DNA of 64,000 bases from CAVYYW01 sp963772845. Lineage in GTDB: Bacteria; Bacillota; Bacilli; Bacillales; Sporolactobacillaceae. The position numbers were made by a program, and so were the translations under genes. Positions 25,407 through 34,273 of the stretch are shown here, piece after piece (position 1 is the stretch's first letter; every line of letters begins with the position of its first letter). The stretch covers positions 620,001 to 684,000 of the forward strand of contig CAVYYW010000014.1 of assembly GCA_963772845.1 (NCBI GenBank), read 5' to 3'. Under the pieces are notes generated by a model, which ran no database searches, was not told the origin of the DNA, and saw only the letters and a program-made list of their open reading frames with translations.

Positions 25407-26732
25407 ATGATAAAGGGTGTATTAATTAGTGTATTGCTTTTTGCTGCGCTTGGGTTGGGAATATGGGGTTATCACGAGCACCAGGATAAAAATGCCGTTC
25501 TGATCCACGCTGAAAATAATTATCAACAATCTTATCATGATCTGACGTTTTATGTTGATCAGCTTCATAACAAACTCGGCAGTACGTTGGCAATGAACTC
25601 AAGAGAAGCCATGAGACCTCAGCTTGTTGATGTTTGGAGATTAGCGACTCTCGCCCACAGCTCCGTCGGACAGCTGCCATTGACTTTAATGCCATTTAAC
25701 AAGACAAATGATTATTTAAGCAACGTCGGTCAGTTCAGTTATGAAACCGCTGTAAAAAATAATAAAAACACACCGCTATCCAACAAGGACTATCAAAATC
25801 TTCAACAGCTCTACCAACAGTCAGGAGAAGTTGAAAAAGGATTAAAAAATGTTCAAAAAAGTGTCCTTGATAATCATTTGAAGTGGATGGATGTGGAAAT
25901 GGCTCTCGCTTCACAAAATGAAAACAGAGATAATCAAATCGTTGATGGGTTAAAAACTGTGGACGGGAAGGCAGGCGCTTTTTCTAACCAATGGTCCCCG
26001 GAAATGAAACAAATGAATCAGACTGAAAACCTCAACTTCAATAAAATCAAAGGTAAAAAATTAACCAAAAAGCAAGCCGTTCAAAAAGCAACGAAGGCAC
26101 TTCGATTAAAGAATGTTAAAGTGTCTGATGTGCAGCTTTTGAGAAAAGGAACGGGGCGCAGCGCTTATCAAATGACATTGAAGGATGCGACTCATCCTAA
26201 TATTGTCGTTTCCGTTTCGAGGCACGGAGGGAATTTGTTATGGTTTATCCAAAATCGGCCACTCAAAAAAAATCGTCTCGGGTTATATCAGGCTGAAAAA
26301 AGGGCCATTAAGTATTTAGGTGATCACGGTTTGAAAAATATGACGCTTGTCAAAAGCGATCAATATGATCACGTGGCAGTTTTTAATTATGTACCGCTTA
26401 AAAATAATATCAGAATTTATCCAGCGATGGTCCGAATTAAAGTGTCTCTTGATAAAGGAGACATTATGGCATTTGATGAGTCAGAATATCTCATGAACCA
26501 ATCTGTTGATACAACTATCATGAAACCTGCTGTTTCTGCAGAGCAAGCAAGAGGACAGATTCATAAAGATGTAAAAATTGAAGAAACCCATTTGGCTGTT
26601 ATAAAAGATGAGCATGGAAAAAATACACTTTGTTATGAATTTATAGGTGTTAAAGCCAATGACACTTACGAATTATATATCAATGCACAAAATGGAAATC
26701 AGGAAAAAGTCGCTCTTCTTCAGGATCATTGA
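25407..26732 (+). CDS. ypeB: YpeB, germination protein required for SleB
   Basis: 441 aa with an N-terminal membrane anchor (residues 3-20) and a long extracytoplasmic region containing YPEB/PepSY-type repeats (for example KGKKLTKKQAVQKATKAL near 213 and KRAIKYLGDHGLKN near 300). It is made in the forespore with SleB and holds or protects it in the spore. Ribosome site GAGGAGGTGAC spans the gap from sleB. The length and operon position match B. subtilis. Confidence 0.93.
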   Translation: MIKGVLISVLLFAALGLGIWGYHEHQDKNAVLIHAENNYQQSYHDLTFYVDQLHNKLGSTLAMNSREAMRPQLVDVWRLATLAHSSVGQLPLTLMPFNKTNDYLSNVGQFSYETAVKNNKNTPLSNKDYQNLQQLYQQSGEVEKGLKNVQKSVLDNHLKWMDVEMALASQNENRDNQIVDGLKTVDGKAGAFSNQWSPEMKQMNQTENLNFNKIKGKKLTKKQAVQKATKALRLKNVKVSDVQLLRKGTGRSAYQMTLKDATHPNIVVSVSRHGGNLLWFIQNRPLKKNRLGLYQAEKRAIKYLGDHGLKNMTLVKSDQYDHVAVFNYVPLKNNIRIYPAMVRIKVSLDKGDIMAFDESEYLMNQSVDTTIMKPAVSAEQARGQIHKDVKIEETHLAVIKDEHGKNTLCYEFIGVKANDTYELYINAQNGNQEKVALLQDH

Positions 26733-26740
26733 TTATATAT

Positions 26741-26773
26741 AAAAACTGCCGATTTAGGCAGTTTTTATTTTTT
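26741..26773 (+). terminator. Terminator after sleB-ypeB
   Basis: AAAAACTGCC at 26741-26750 pairs with GGCAGTTTTT at 26757-26766, followed by ATTTTTT. Confidence 0.9.
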
Positions 26774-26908
26774 AAATAATTGAATGAATTTCATAATTTA
26801 CAGCCATTGCAGGACAAGGTATTCAGAACGTAAAAAAGGAGCTACCTTCCCAAATCTCGAAATAGTTAAGTGACTACCCAAACCAATGAGATTGGAGGAA
26901 TGCTCCCT

Positions 26909-27049
26909 ATGTCTATTATACGACAAGGAAGTCTGTTTGACCTGCAAGAATTATATGATTTAGAACCTACCCAACGATTTGAAGCGATCTTTTCAGCGAT
27001 TGATATTGATCCGATTTATGCCCTCGTTAAGAAAAAGTCACGGTTATGA
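26909..27049 (+). pseudogene. Remnant of an IS1182-type transposase N-terminus
   Basis: 46 codons from ATG 26909, preceded by ATTGGAGGAAT, read MSIIRQGSLFDLQELYDLEP and then TQRFEAIFSAIDIDP before a TGA. This is the usual start of IS1182-group transposases in bacilli, which run to about 450-550 aa. The rest of the gene is missing; the following 180 bp are unrecognised and merge into repeat sequence. Confidence 0.6.
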
Positions 27050-27232
27050 AAAGAATATTTTCAACTCAATAATGTCCGTTATCGTACAGGAAGGGCAACG
27101 TGCGAAAGTTCATTTTGATCTTGTGACCCGTTTATCATGTATCAAGACACGCAACAGATCGTCTCAAAGCCATGGTGGGGCAACGAGTGGCGTAAGGAAG
27201 GAAAAAAACGAGACTCCTGAGGGATCGGCGAG

Positions 27233-27425
27233 ATGCCACTGAAAAAGTTCCATTATAGAAGGCAAAACATAGAAGGCAAAACAAACGTGATTGCTGATCT
27301 CCGTTCCATGCACTCGCTTTCCGCGGGCACGGCCTCAGCTAACTTTGACGTGGTCTCTTTTTGCGCCAAAGTGGATCTTCGGACGCGTGCTTTTCCCACT
27401 GGAGTCTCGTGCTCTCCACTCCAAT
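27233..27425 (+). repeat. Interspersed repeat R1, copy 3
   Basis: Starts TGCCACTGAAAAAGTTCC and carries the full core (CACTCGCTTTCCGCGGGCACGG, CAGCTAACTTTG, GCGCCAAAGTGGATCTTCGG, GGAGTCTCG). One arm of the hairpin has mutated (CTTTGACG against CGCCAAAG). Confidence 0.75.
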
Positions 27426-27501
27426 CTCTCAAACTCTGACGTTGAGCCGTCTTAAGCCATCTTCCCTTTAGATTTACAGCTGCCTCACGCTGATTCTGAA
27501 G

Positions 27502-27562
27502 GACTTGAATATTCTTCGTTGATTGCACCTCGCATGATGAAAATGCAAAGCATTTTCGAGGA
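27502..27562 (+). repeat. R3 nested module (about 60 bp) with perfect hairpin, copy 1
   Basis: Contains GAAAATGC-aaa-GCATTTTC followed by GAGGAG. The same module sits inside an R1 copy at 39417-39478 and, inverted, at 40631-40690. Confidence 0.7.
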
Positions 27563-27742
27563 GGCTCGAGTTTTTTTAGCTTTCATCAATAGAGATGCGC
27601 ATTTGCCCTGACGAACGTCTTTCTCACCCTCATTAAGGACATTTCACTCTCTTTTTGACTGCCCTTTGTCCTTCATCGTCCTTAACGCGTTCTGTCGGTG
27701 TGGTTCAAAAGGAGTTATTTCAACTTCAGCGCGATCAGACTG

Positions 27743-27995
27743 AGGCCACTGAAAAAGTTCCATTGGATTGATCTTTCTTAAGATTTAATCAAAGAATAAC
27801 GCAAAGTCCAATGGAATTCTAAAGGCAGCGCAAAATTATGAAGGAAGTTCGGCTAAATTTGTGGCGCCCTGTGCCACCGCCATACCTATTCACATCCTTC
27901 AGGCATGCTTAGCAATAATTGACTTTTAAAGGACATCACGTGACGTTGATTGAAGCGAAAGGTGCGAAACTCCAACGGGACCAGCACGACGCCAA
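27743..27995 (-). repeat. Interspersed repeat R1, inverted partial copy
   Basis: Opens with the R1 end GGCCACTGAAAAAGTTCC (27743-27760) and closes with the inverted R1 core edge (GTTGATTGAAGCGAAAGGTGC and CGGGACCAGCACG, 27942-27990). Between them lies a 10-bp inverted repeat, TTCCATTGGA (27758-27767) with TCCAATGGAA (27807-27816). Confidence 0.6.
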
Positions 27996-28039
27996 TGATA
28001 AACTGTTGAATTTATGATTTTGCTTAAGATTTAGTCGAA

Positions 28040-28275
28040 TAATAGTTATGTCTGATGCCTCGAAAGTCCACTAGACTTCTGAAGGTTGAAATCCATTTGC
28101 AACGAAAGGCCGAGCTGCGGGGAACGTTCGAGACGCCTGCGGGAACAGCGAACCAGGCGAGACACCGCAGCGCAAATTTTGTCTTAAAGCGCGAGGAGGC
28201 TTGCGGGTCGCCCGCGGCAAGCGAGAACTTTCCAAAGCTCGGCCCGAAGGGCAAAAAGGGACTTTTTCAGTGGCC
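28040..28275. repeat. GC-rich repeat unit ending in an R1-type terminus
   Basis: GC-rich block (GAGACGCCTGCGGGAACAGCG, then GAGGAGGCTTGCGGGTCGCCCGCGG) that contrasts with its AT-rich surroundings and ends GGGACTTTTTCAGTGGCC at 28258-28275, the inverse of the R1 start. A decayed relative occurs inverted at about 40384-40450. Confidence 0.6.
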
Positions 28276-28282
28276 ACACCAG

Positions 28283-28390
28283 CACGCGTCCGAAGATCCA
28301 CTTTGGTGCACAAAGCCCACGCCAATGTTAAATGTGGCCGTGCTCGCGGAAAGCGTCTACCTGAAGAGAAAATCAAAAATTGTTTGGGTT
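28283..28390 (-). repeat. Interspersed repeat R1, inverted core fragment
   Basis: Reads the R1 core backwards: AGCACGCGTCCGAAGATCCA, CTTTGGTGCACAAAG, ACGCCAATG, GTGGCCGTGCTCGCGGAAAGCG and AAAATCAAAAATTG. Base changes show it is older than the copies near 39-40 kb. Confidence 0.7.
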
Positions 28391-28568
28391 TAAAGGCTAC
28401 TTGTTTAATTAGGAAATTAATTTAATTAGTTTAAATAGACCACGTTTTCTTTATTACAAAAATCAATTAAAATGAAAAGAAGGAAAGCCGGTTTTTAAAG
28501 CGAATTTTAACAAAAGTACCTTTTCAAAAGAAAGCATGCTGGAGAATACACCAAAGGAGTGTCGAAAA

Positions 28569-29240
28569 ATGCTGAAAATTGGACACTATTTAAACCTGAA
28601 AAAGAGAAATGTTCAACAAAATGAAGATGTTTACAGATGCAGGATTATAGATGTTTCACCTGAGGAAATTTTTATTGATGCACCAATCAATGAAAAAACA
28701 AATAAAACAGAGTATTTTAAGCCAGGAACAATGCTTAAGGCCATGTACCTGGACGGGAAAAAAGTATTCAGTTTTGCAACAAACGTAACAGAACGGCGGA
28801 ATGGACAGATACCAATGCTTCTTTTAAAATACCCGGAAGAAGAAGCATTTGCCCAAATACAGAGACGGAATTTTCTGCGGATTGAAGCAAATATAGATAT
28901 TGCCGTCCATTCGCTAGATGACGTCTTTAAGCCGTTCACAACATTAACATCTGATATTGGAGGCGGCGGTGTGCAGGTGGTTCTTCCTGATGATCATCTT
29001 CTATCAGTGGGAGACAGACTGATGCTGTGGATTGTACTGCCTATGCAATCTGACCGTCGTCATTACTTAAAGGTGGATGCTGAAACAGTTCGGATCTTCA
29101 CTGACAAATACACTAATAAACCAAAAGCTTCATTTTCTTTTGGGAAATTAGATGATAAGACAAGGGAACCGTTGATCAGATATTGTTTTGAACAAGAACG
29201 ACGCCTAAGAAACAAGTCGCTCCATCCTGAGAGACTATAG
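28569..29240 (+). CDS. motI: YpfA/MotI-like flagellar brake protein with PilZ domain
   Basis: 223 aa with a YcgR-like N-terminal domain (about 1-95) and a C-terminal PilZ domain (about 97-210). In Bacillus the homologue binds cyclic di-GMP and disengages the flagellar stator. The PilZ RxxxR motif is present (QRRNFLRIEA). The second motif, normally D/N-x-S-x-x-G, reads D-I-G-G-G-G, so the Ser is Gly; ligand binding may be altered. ATG 28569 (MLKIGHYL) has AAAGGAGTG 8 nt upstream and is preferred over ATG 28536. It lies upstream of cmk as in B. subtilis (where ypfB intervenes). Confidence 0.85.
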   Translation: MLKIGHYLNLKKRNVQQNEDVYRCRIIDVSPEEIFIDAPINEKTNKTEYFKPGTMLKAMYLDGKKVFSFATNVTERRNGQIPMLLLKYPEEEAFAQIQRRNFLRIEANIDIAVHSLDDVFKPFTTLTSDIGGGGVQVVLPDDHLLSVGDRLMLWIVLPMQSDRRHYLKVDAETVRIFTDKYTNKPKASFSFGKLDDKTREPLIRYCFEQERRLRNKSLHPERL

Positions 29241-29331
29241 CTGTTCTCTTTACTTGTTTTGATGGCTTTTCCTGATATGGTATAGTAATAAGAAGCTAAA
29301 AAGAAGAAATAGATTGGAGTCATAAAGCCTC

Positions 29332-30003
29332 ATGAATAAGAAGTTTCAAATTGCTATTGATGGACCTGCAGCTGCAGGCAAAAGTACGGTTGCAAAGCGC
29401 CTGGCGGAACGTTTATCTTATATTTATATCGACACAGGTGCCATGTATAGAGCAGTTACATACAAAGCGCTGCAGAATAACATTGAATTAAACGATGAAG
29501 ACGCATTAGATGCGATGCTTCAAGATACTGTTATTGAACTTTTCCCTGGAGAAAAAGGGCAAATTGTTTTGCTTGACGGTAACGATGTGTCAGAAGCAAT
29601 TCGGTATGGTAAGGTAACCGGAAATGTCTCCATAGTTGCCCAGCATCTGAAAGTGCGTGAAAAAATGGTGAACGCTCAAAGGCAGATGGCATCCCAGGGG
29701 GGTGTCGTAATGGACGGAAGGGATATTGGTACGCACGTTCTTCCAAAAGCGCAAGTAAAAATATTCATGAAAGCGTCCGTTGATGAGCGGGCCGAGCGTC
29801 GCTATATTGAACAGACTGCTAAAGGGATTGAAACGCCTTTGGACGTCTTGAAACAGGAAATCAGCCAACGGGACAAGCTGGATAGCGAAAGGGCTGTTTC
29901 ACCTCTTATCAAAGCAGATGACGCAATTGAAATTGATACGACATCTCTATCAATAGAAGATGTCACAGCGCGGATCTTATCAATTGTGGAAGAGAGGAAA
30001 TAA
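29332..30003 (+). CDS. cmk: Cytidylate kinase
   Basis: 223 aa NMP kinase phosphorylating CMP and dCMP with ATP. P-loop GPAAAGKSTVAKR at about 11-23, YIDTGAMYRAVT, the CMP-binding GGVVMDGRDIGTHVLP region near 120-135 and the C-terminal RDKLDSERAVSPL lid are intact. Full family length. It is followed after 3 nt by plsC and shortly by ypfD, the standard Bacillus cmk neighbourhood. Confidence 0.96.
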   Translation: MNKKFQIAIDGPAAAGKSTVAKRLAERLSYIYIDTGAMYRAVTYKALQNNIELNDEDALDAMLQDTVIELFPGEKGQIVLLDGNDVSEAIRYGKVTGNVSIVAQHLKVREKMVNAQRQMASQGGVVMDGRDIGTHVLPKAQVKIFMKASVDERAERRYIEQTAKGIETPLDVLKQEISQRDKLDSERAVSPLIKADDAIEIDTTSLSIEDVTARILSIVEERK

Positions 30004-30006
30004 ACC

Positions 30007-30591
30007 TTGAAATTATATGGTTTGGGGAAAGTGGTTTCGAAATTATATTTTAATTTGTTTTATAAAATAGAAATTTTGGGTAAAGAGAATATACCGGAGC
30101 ATGGCGGTGTGCTGTTATGCAGTAATCACCACTCCAATCTTGATCCGCCATTAATCGGAAGCTCCTCGTCACGTGAGCTTAGCTTTATGGCAAAAAAAGA
30201 GCTTTTTGATGTGCCGGTCTTCGGTCCAATCATAAAAAGATGCAATGCCTTTCCTATAAAAAGAGGCGGCAGCGACAGGCAGGCAATTAAACTTGCATTA
30301 AGTCTGCTGAAAGATAACCGCACACTTCTAATGTTTCCGGAAGGATCAAGAAATAAGTCGGGTGAACTAGCTGCAGGATTATCCGGGGCAGGTTTTTTTT
30401 CATTAAAAACGGATGCGGCAGTGATCCCTTGCGCTATTATCGGATCCTACAAGCTTTTTCACAAAATGCGGATCGTATTTGGACCGCCGATCGATTTTAC
30501 TGAATTGAAAGACAGGAAAGCAAAACCGCTCGAAGCTTCGCAATTAATCATGAAACATATAAGAAAAGTGATTGAAGAAAATAAATTTTAA
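30007..30591 (+). CDS. plsC: 1-acyl-sn-glycerol-3-phosphate acyltransferase (PlsC)
   Basis: 194 aa membrane-associated acyltransferase converting lysophosphatidate to phosphatidate. The catalytic HX4D motif (SNHHSNLDPP) lies near residue 40 and the glycerol-phosphate-binding FPEGSRNKSG near 112. TTG 30007 is used with GAGAGGAAA upstream, overlapping the end of cmk. With plsY and gpsA downstream the window holds three of the glycerophospholipid genes. Confidence 0.92.
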   Translation: MKLYGLGKVVSKLYFNLFYKIEILGKENIPEHGGVLLCSNHHSNLDPPLIGSSSSRELSFMAKKELFDVPVFGPIIKRCNAFPIKRGGSDRQAIKLALSLLKDNRTLLMFPEGSRNKSGELAAGLSGAGFFSLKTDAAVIPCAIIGSYKLFHKMRIVFGPPIDFTELKDRKAKPLEASQLIMKHIRKVIEENKF

Positions 30592-30813
30592 CTTTCAGTC
30601 ATCTTTAGTGTTTCAGGAGTCCATCTGCTTGACAAATAAGCCTTAATGTAAGAAGTTAAATGTAAGAGAATTCTATTGAAGGATGTTTTTATACTTTAAT
30701 AAATTTAACTTCGCTAATGCGAAAAAAGGACTAAAGTATAAGTACAGTTTAGGTTTTCGTCACTTAAAGCTTGGCGAAGAGCCAGGTTTTCTAATTAAAG
30801 GAGGTCACTGTTC

Positions 30814-31965
30814 ATGGTTGAAGAAATGAATAATGAGATGACATCTTTTGAAGCTTTATCCGTCGGAGATGTTGTCGAAGGAAAAGTAATTAAAATTGAA
30901 GAAAAACGTGCACTTGTTGACGTTGGATATAAACTGGAGGGAATCCTGCCAATTAGTGAATTATCCAGTCTTCATGTTGAAAAAGTCAGCGATATTTTAT
31001 CTGAGAATGATGAAATTAAGGTTAAAGTTACTAAATTTTCAGAAGAAGAGCTTGTTTTATCAAAAAAAGACGTGGATGCAGATAAAGCTTGGGACGATCT
31101 AGAGCAGCGTTTCGAAAACAGCACAACGTTTAATGTGGTCATCGCTGATGTTGTAAAAGGCGGTCTGGTTGTAGATCTTGGAGTGAGAGGGTTTATTCCT
31201 GCTTCGCTTGTTGAACGCCATTTCGTTGAGGACTTCAGTGATTATAAGGGTAAAGAGCTTGACGTAAAAATTGTTGAGCTGGACAAAGAAAAACGCAAAC
31301 TGATTCTTTCCCATCGCGCTGTTCTTGATGAACAGGCAGATCAAGAAAAAGAACAAACGCTTCACAAAGTAACAGCTGGAGATGTTCTTGAAGGAACAGT
31401 TCAGCGGCTGACAAGCTTCGGTGCCTTTGTGGACATTGGTGGAGTGGATGGTCTTGTTCATATTTCTCAACTGGCCCACCATCACGTTGAAAAGCCTGAA
31501 GATGTTGTAAAAGAAGGCGATAAAGTTAATGTGAAGGTTCTATCAGTGGATTATGATAACGAAAGAATTTCACTTTCAATTAAAGACACACAGCCTGGAC
31601 CTTGGGAAGAGGCAGCAAGTAAGCTGCATGCGGGAGATAGGCTTGAAGGAACGGTCAAGCGTCTTGTGCCGTTTGGTGCGTTCGTAGAGTTATATCCAGG
31701 AGTCGAAGGTCTTGTGCACATTTCTGAGATTTCACACGATCATATCGGCACTCCGGATGAGGTCCTTTCAGAAGGCGAACAAGTGGAAGTGAAAATTCTG
31801 GATGTCAACACAACGGATAAACGAGTTTCATTAAGCATCCGTGAACTTCTTGAGCCAAAATCAACTTCCGCAGCTGATCATCATGCTTATCAATCGTCAG
31901 AGGAGTCTAATAATGGTTTTTCATTAGGCGACATGATTGGCGATCAGCTTAAAAAGTATAAATAA
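30814..31965 (+). CDS. ypfD: S1-domain RNA-binding protein, RpsA homologue (YpfD)
   Basis: 383 aa with four S1 repeats at about 12-80, 98-165, 185-255 and 270-340 (the last two carry the canonical GxFVxxxGxxGLVHxS pattern: GAFVDIGGVDGLVHIS and GAFVELYPGVEGLVHISEIS). Low-GC Gram-positive homologues are shorter than the six-repeat E. coli S1 and are not essential for general initiation. Strong ribosome site AAAGGAGGTC lies 8 nt before ATG. The 220-bp gap upstream has a small GGC/GCC hairpin near 30771-30790 but no clear promoter. Confidence 0.93.
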   Translation: MVEEMNNEMTSFEALSVGDVVEGKVIKIEEKRALVDVGYKLEGILPISELSSLHVEKVSDILSENDEIKVKVTKFSEEELVLSKKDVDADKAWDDLEQRFENSTTFNVVIADVVKGGLVVDLGVRGFIPASLVERHFVEDFSDYKGKELDVKIVELDKEKRKLILSHRAVLDEQADQEKEQTLHKVTAGDVLEGTVQRLTSFGAFVDIGGVDGLVHISQLAHHHVEKPEDVVKEGDKVNVKVLSVDYDNERISLSIKDTQPGPWEEAASKLHAGDRLEGTVKRLVPFGAFVELYPGVEGLVHISEISHDHIGTPDEVLSEGEQVEVKILDVNTTDKRVSLSIRELLEPKSTSAADHHAYQSSEESNNGFSLGDMIGDQLKKYK

Positions 31966-31996
31966 ACTAAACAACTTTTAAATGCATCATTTTCTA

Positions 31997-32034
31997 AACA
32001 ACCCGTATCTCCATAGATATGGGTTGTTTTTTTA
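31997..32034 (+). terminator. Terminator after ypfD
   Basis: ACAACCCGTATCT and AGATATGGGTTGT pair across about 31998-32027, ending in T7. Confidence 0.9.
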
Positions 32035-32309
32035 TTTTGCCGGGGTTTTAAAATAAATTAAAAATATATCTCAGCTTATTTAATGAGGTATTAAATAAGT
32101 TTTCTGGCACAAAATGCTGTAAGACGGATTTAATGGGTTATAATAAGTGATTGAGTCGGACCGTAATGTTTGGTACGATAAATAAGCTTAATGGATTTAC
32201 GGTTTTCGCCAGGGTTTTAACTACAACTGGCAGATCCCGGCACTATACAGCCCCTTACTATGAATGAAAAGCAAGGGATGGCTGTAATAAAGAAAGGACG
32301 TGCGCGTCT
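32035..32309 (+). other. Leader region of der with a hairpin
   Basis: 275 bp, AT-rich, without a gene. TACAGCC at 32246-32252 pairs with GGCTGTA at 32280-32286, with CCTT/AAGG inside, just ahead of the AAAGGACG ribosome site of der. It has no T-run, so it is not a terminator; it could shape the der leader. B. subtilis has fni, yphA and yphB between ypfD and der; none is visible here. Confidence 0.4.
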
Positions 32310-33626
32310 ATGGCAAAACCGATTATAGCGATTGTAGGTCGTCCCAATGTTGGGAAATCGACGATATTTAATCGTATTATAGGAGATCGTGTTGCAATTG
32401 TTGAAGATACACCAGGAGTCACCCGTGACCGGATTTATGGGAGGGGCGAATGGCTTTCTACTGCTTTTAACATTATTGATACTGGAGGTATAGATTTAGG
32501 AGATGAACCGCTTCTTTATCAAATGAGAGCTCAGGCAAACCTTGCGATTGATGAAGCCGATGTCATTCTTTTCATTGTGGATGCAAAAGACGGATTGACG
32601 AGTGCTGATCAAGAAGTGGCTGACATCCTATACCGTTCAAAAAAACCAGTGGTTTTAGGTGTTAATAAGGTTGATAATTCAAAACAAGAAATGAATCTTT
32701 ACGAATTCTATTCTCTGGGAATGGGTGAGCCATTTGGCATTTCCGGTTCTCATGGATTAGGTCTTGGTGATTTACTGGAAGAGGTTGTAAAGCATTTTCC
32801 TGAAGAATCAGGTGATGATTATGATGAAGCGACGATTAAATTCTCAATCATTGGAAGGCCAAATGTCGGAAAATCATCAATGGTTAATGCGATATTGGGA
32901 AAAGATAGAGTTATTGTAAGTGACATAGCTGGAACGACAAGAGATGCGGTTGACACTCCCTTTACAAGAGATGAGCAGGATTATGTCATTATTGATACTG
33001 CTGGCATTCGAAAGCGGGGTAAAGTGTACGAAAAGACAGAAAAGTACAGTGTTATGCGGGCGCAAAAAGCGATTGAAGAATCTGATGTTGTTCTAGTAGT
33101 TATTGATGGGGAAGAAGGCATTATTGAACAGGACAAAAAAATTGCAGGGTATGCACATCAAGCCGGCCGGGCAATCGTTATTGTCGTGAATAAGTGGGAT
33201 GTTGTCAGTAAAGACGACAAAACCATGGAAGCCTTCAAAAAAAATATTCGGGACAACTTTCAATTTTTAAGCTACGCACCCATTGTTTTTCTTTCTGCCA
33301 AAACAAAGCAAAGAATGCAGCACTTACTACCCATGATTCAAACGGTTGCAGATAACCATAGTATGCGTGTGCAGACAAGTATTCTTAATGATGTTATTGC
33401 TGATGCCATTGCGATCACGCCACCGCCTTCTGATAAGGGTAAGCGCCTGAAAGTCTATTATGTGACACAAGTAAGCGTTAAGCCGCCTACTTTTGTACTC
33501 TTTGTAAATGATCCTGAAATTCTGCATTTCTCATATGTCAGATATATTGAGAATAGAATAAGGGATACATTTGGTTTTATTGGGACGCCAATTCGGATTC
33601 TGTCCCGAAAAAAACATGATCAATAG
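32310..33626 (+). CDS. der: GTPase Der (EngA), 50S ribosome assembly
   Basis: 438 aa essential GTPase with two tandem G domains and a C-terminal KH-like domain. The first P-loop GRPNVGKSTIFN is near residue 9 with DTPGVTRDR and NKVD; the second GRPNVGKSSMVN is near 182 with DTAGIRKRG and NKWD. The C-terminal domain covers about 350-438. Full length. Followed after 9 nt by plsY. Confidence 0.97.
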   Translation: MAKPIIAIVGRPNVGKSTIFNRIIGDRVAIVEDTPGVTRDRIYGRGEWLSTAFNIIDTGGIDLGDEPLLYQMRAQANLAIDEADVILFIVDAKDGLTSADQEVADILYRSKKPVVLGVNKVDNSKQEMNLYEFYSLGMGEPFGISGSHGLGLGDLLEEVVKHFPEESGDDYDEATIKFSIIGRPNVGKSSMVNAILGKDRVIVSDIAGTTRDAVDTPFTRDEQDYVIIDTAGIRKRGKVYEKTEKYSVMRAQKAIEESDVVLVVIDGEEGIIEQDKKIAGYAHQAGRAIVIVVNKWDVVSKDDKTMEAFKKNIRDNFQFLSYAPIVFLSAKTKQRMQHLLPMIQTVADNHSMRVQTSILNDVIADAIAITPPPSDKGKRLKVYYVTQVSVKPPTFVLFVNDPEILHFSYVRYIENRIRDTFGFIGTPIRILSRKKHDQ

Positions 33627-33635
33627 GAGGTAACA

Positions 33636-34235
33636 ATGATAATCATCGCATTTATTCTTGCTTATTTGATTGGTTCCGTCAGTTTTAGTTATCTGATAAC
33701 GAAGAAAATAAAAAAAGTGGATATCCGGCAGCATGGAAGCGGCAATGCCGGAGCGACAAATACGATGAGAGTTCTGGGAACCGGTCCTGCGATCGGCGTG
33801 CTTTTACTGGATGTAATGAAGGGAGTCGCGGCTGTTCTGATTGCTTATTTGTTTCACTTGCCTCATTGGGCAGCAGCTGTGACTGGCCTTTGTGCAATTT
33901 TAGGTCATAATTTCCCGTTGTTTTTTAATTTCCGAGGTGGCAAAGGTGTCGCGACAACAATCGGTGCATTTATGATGCTTATGTTTATTCCTTCGTTATA
34001 TGCCGGCCTTATTGCTATTATAGTTATTGCTGCAACGAGATTTGTTTCATTAGGTTCTCTTTTATTTATTATATTAACGCCGGTTTTTGCACTTTACATA
34101 AATCACTATCCAGAGAGTTATTCTTATATAGGGTTTATAATTGCACTTTTAGCTATTTACCAGCACAGGACTAATATCTCGAGGCTGGTAAAGGGTGAAG
34201 AAAATAAAATAGGCAGGAAAAAATCAGCCGGCTAA
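33636..34235 (+). CDS. plsY: Acyl-phosphate:glycerol-3-phosphate acyltransferase (PlsY)
   Basis: 199 aa membrane enzyme making lysophosphatidate from acyl phosphate and glycerol-3-phosphate. It has about five membrane helices and the three cytoplasmic family motifs: GSGNAGATNTMR near 35, the GHNFPLFFNFRGGKGVATT stretch near 88-106, and a third loop near the C-terminus. It lies between der and gpsA, so the substrate-producing (GpsA) and substrate-using enzymes are adjacent. AGGAGGTAAC is just before ATG. Confidence 0.94.
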   Translation: MIIIAFILAYLIGSVSFSYLITKKIKKVDIRQHGSGNAGATNTMRVLGTGPAIGVLLLDVMKGVAAVLIAYLFHLPHWAAAVTGLCAILGHNFPLFFNFRGGKGVATTIGAFMMLMFIPSLYAGLIAIIVIAATRFVSLGSLLFIILTPVFALYINHYPESYSYIGFIIALLAIYQHRTNISRLVKGEENKIGRKKSAG

Positions 34236-34273
34236 AGCGACAACTGACGGCTTTTTTAAGGGGGATATGATCG

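Larger units (their letters stand above)
26774..28568. other. Repeat island between ypeB and motI
   Basis: About 1.8 kb without a functional gene. It consists of the transposase remnant, fragments of R1 and R3 in both orientations, and unassigned sequence (27563-27742, 27830-27940). Open frames inside it, for example 28055-28393 on both strands, arise from the GC-rich repeat and are not called. In B. subtilis ypeB and ypfA are close neighbours, so the island is an insertion. Confidence 0.7.

Noticed and set aside
28055..28425. Several overlapping open frames on both strands (up to 112 codons)
   Set aside because: They come from a GC-rich repeat that lacks stops by composition; no start signal or family.
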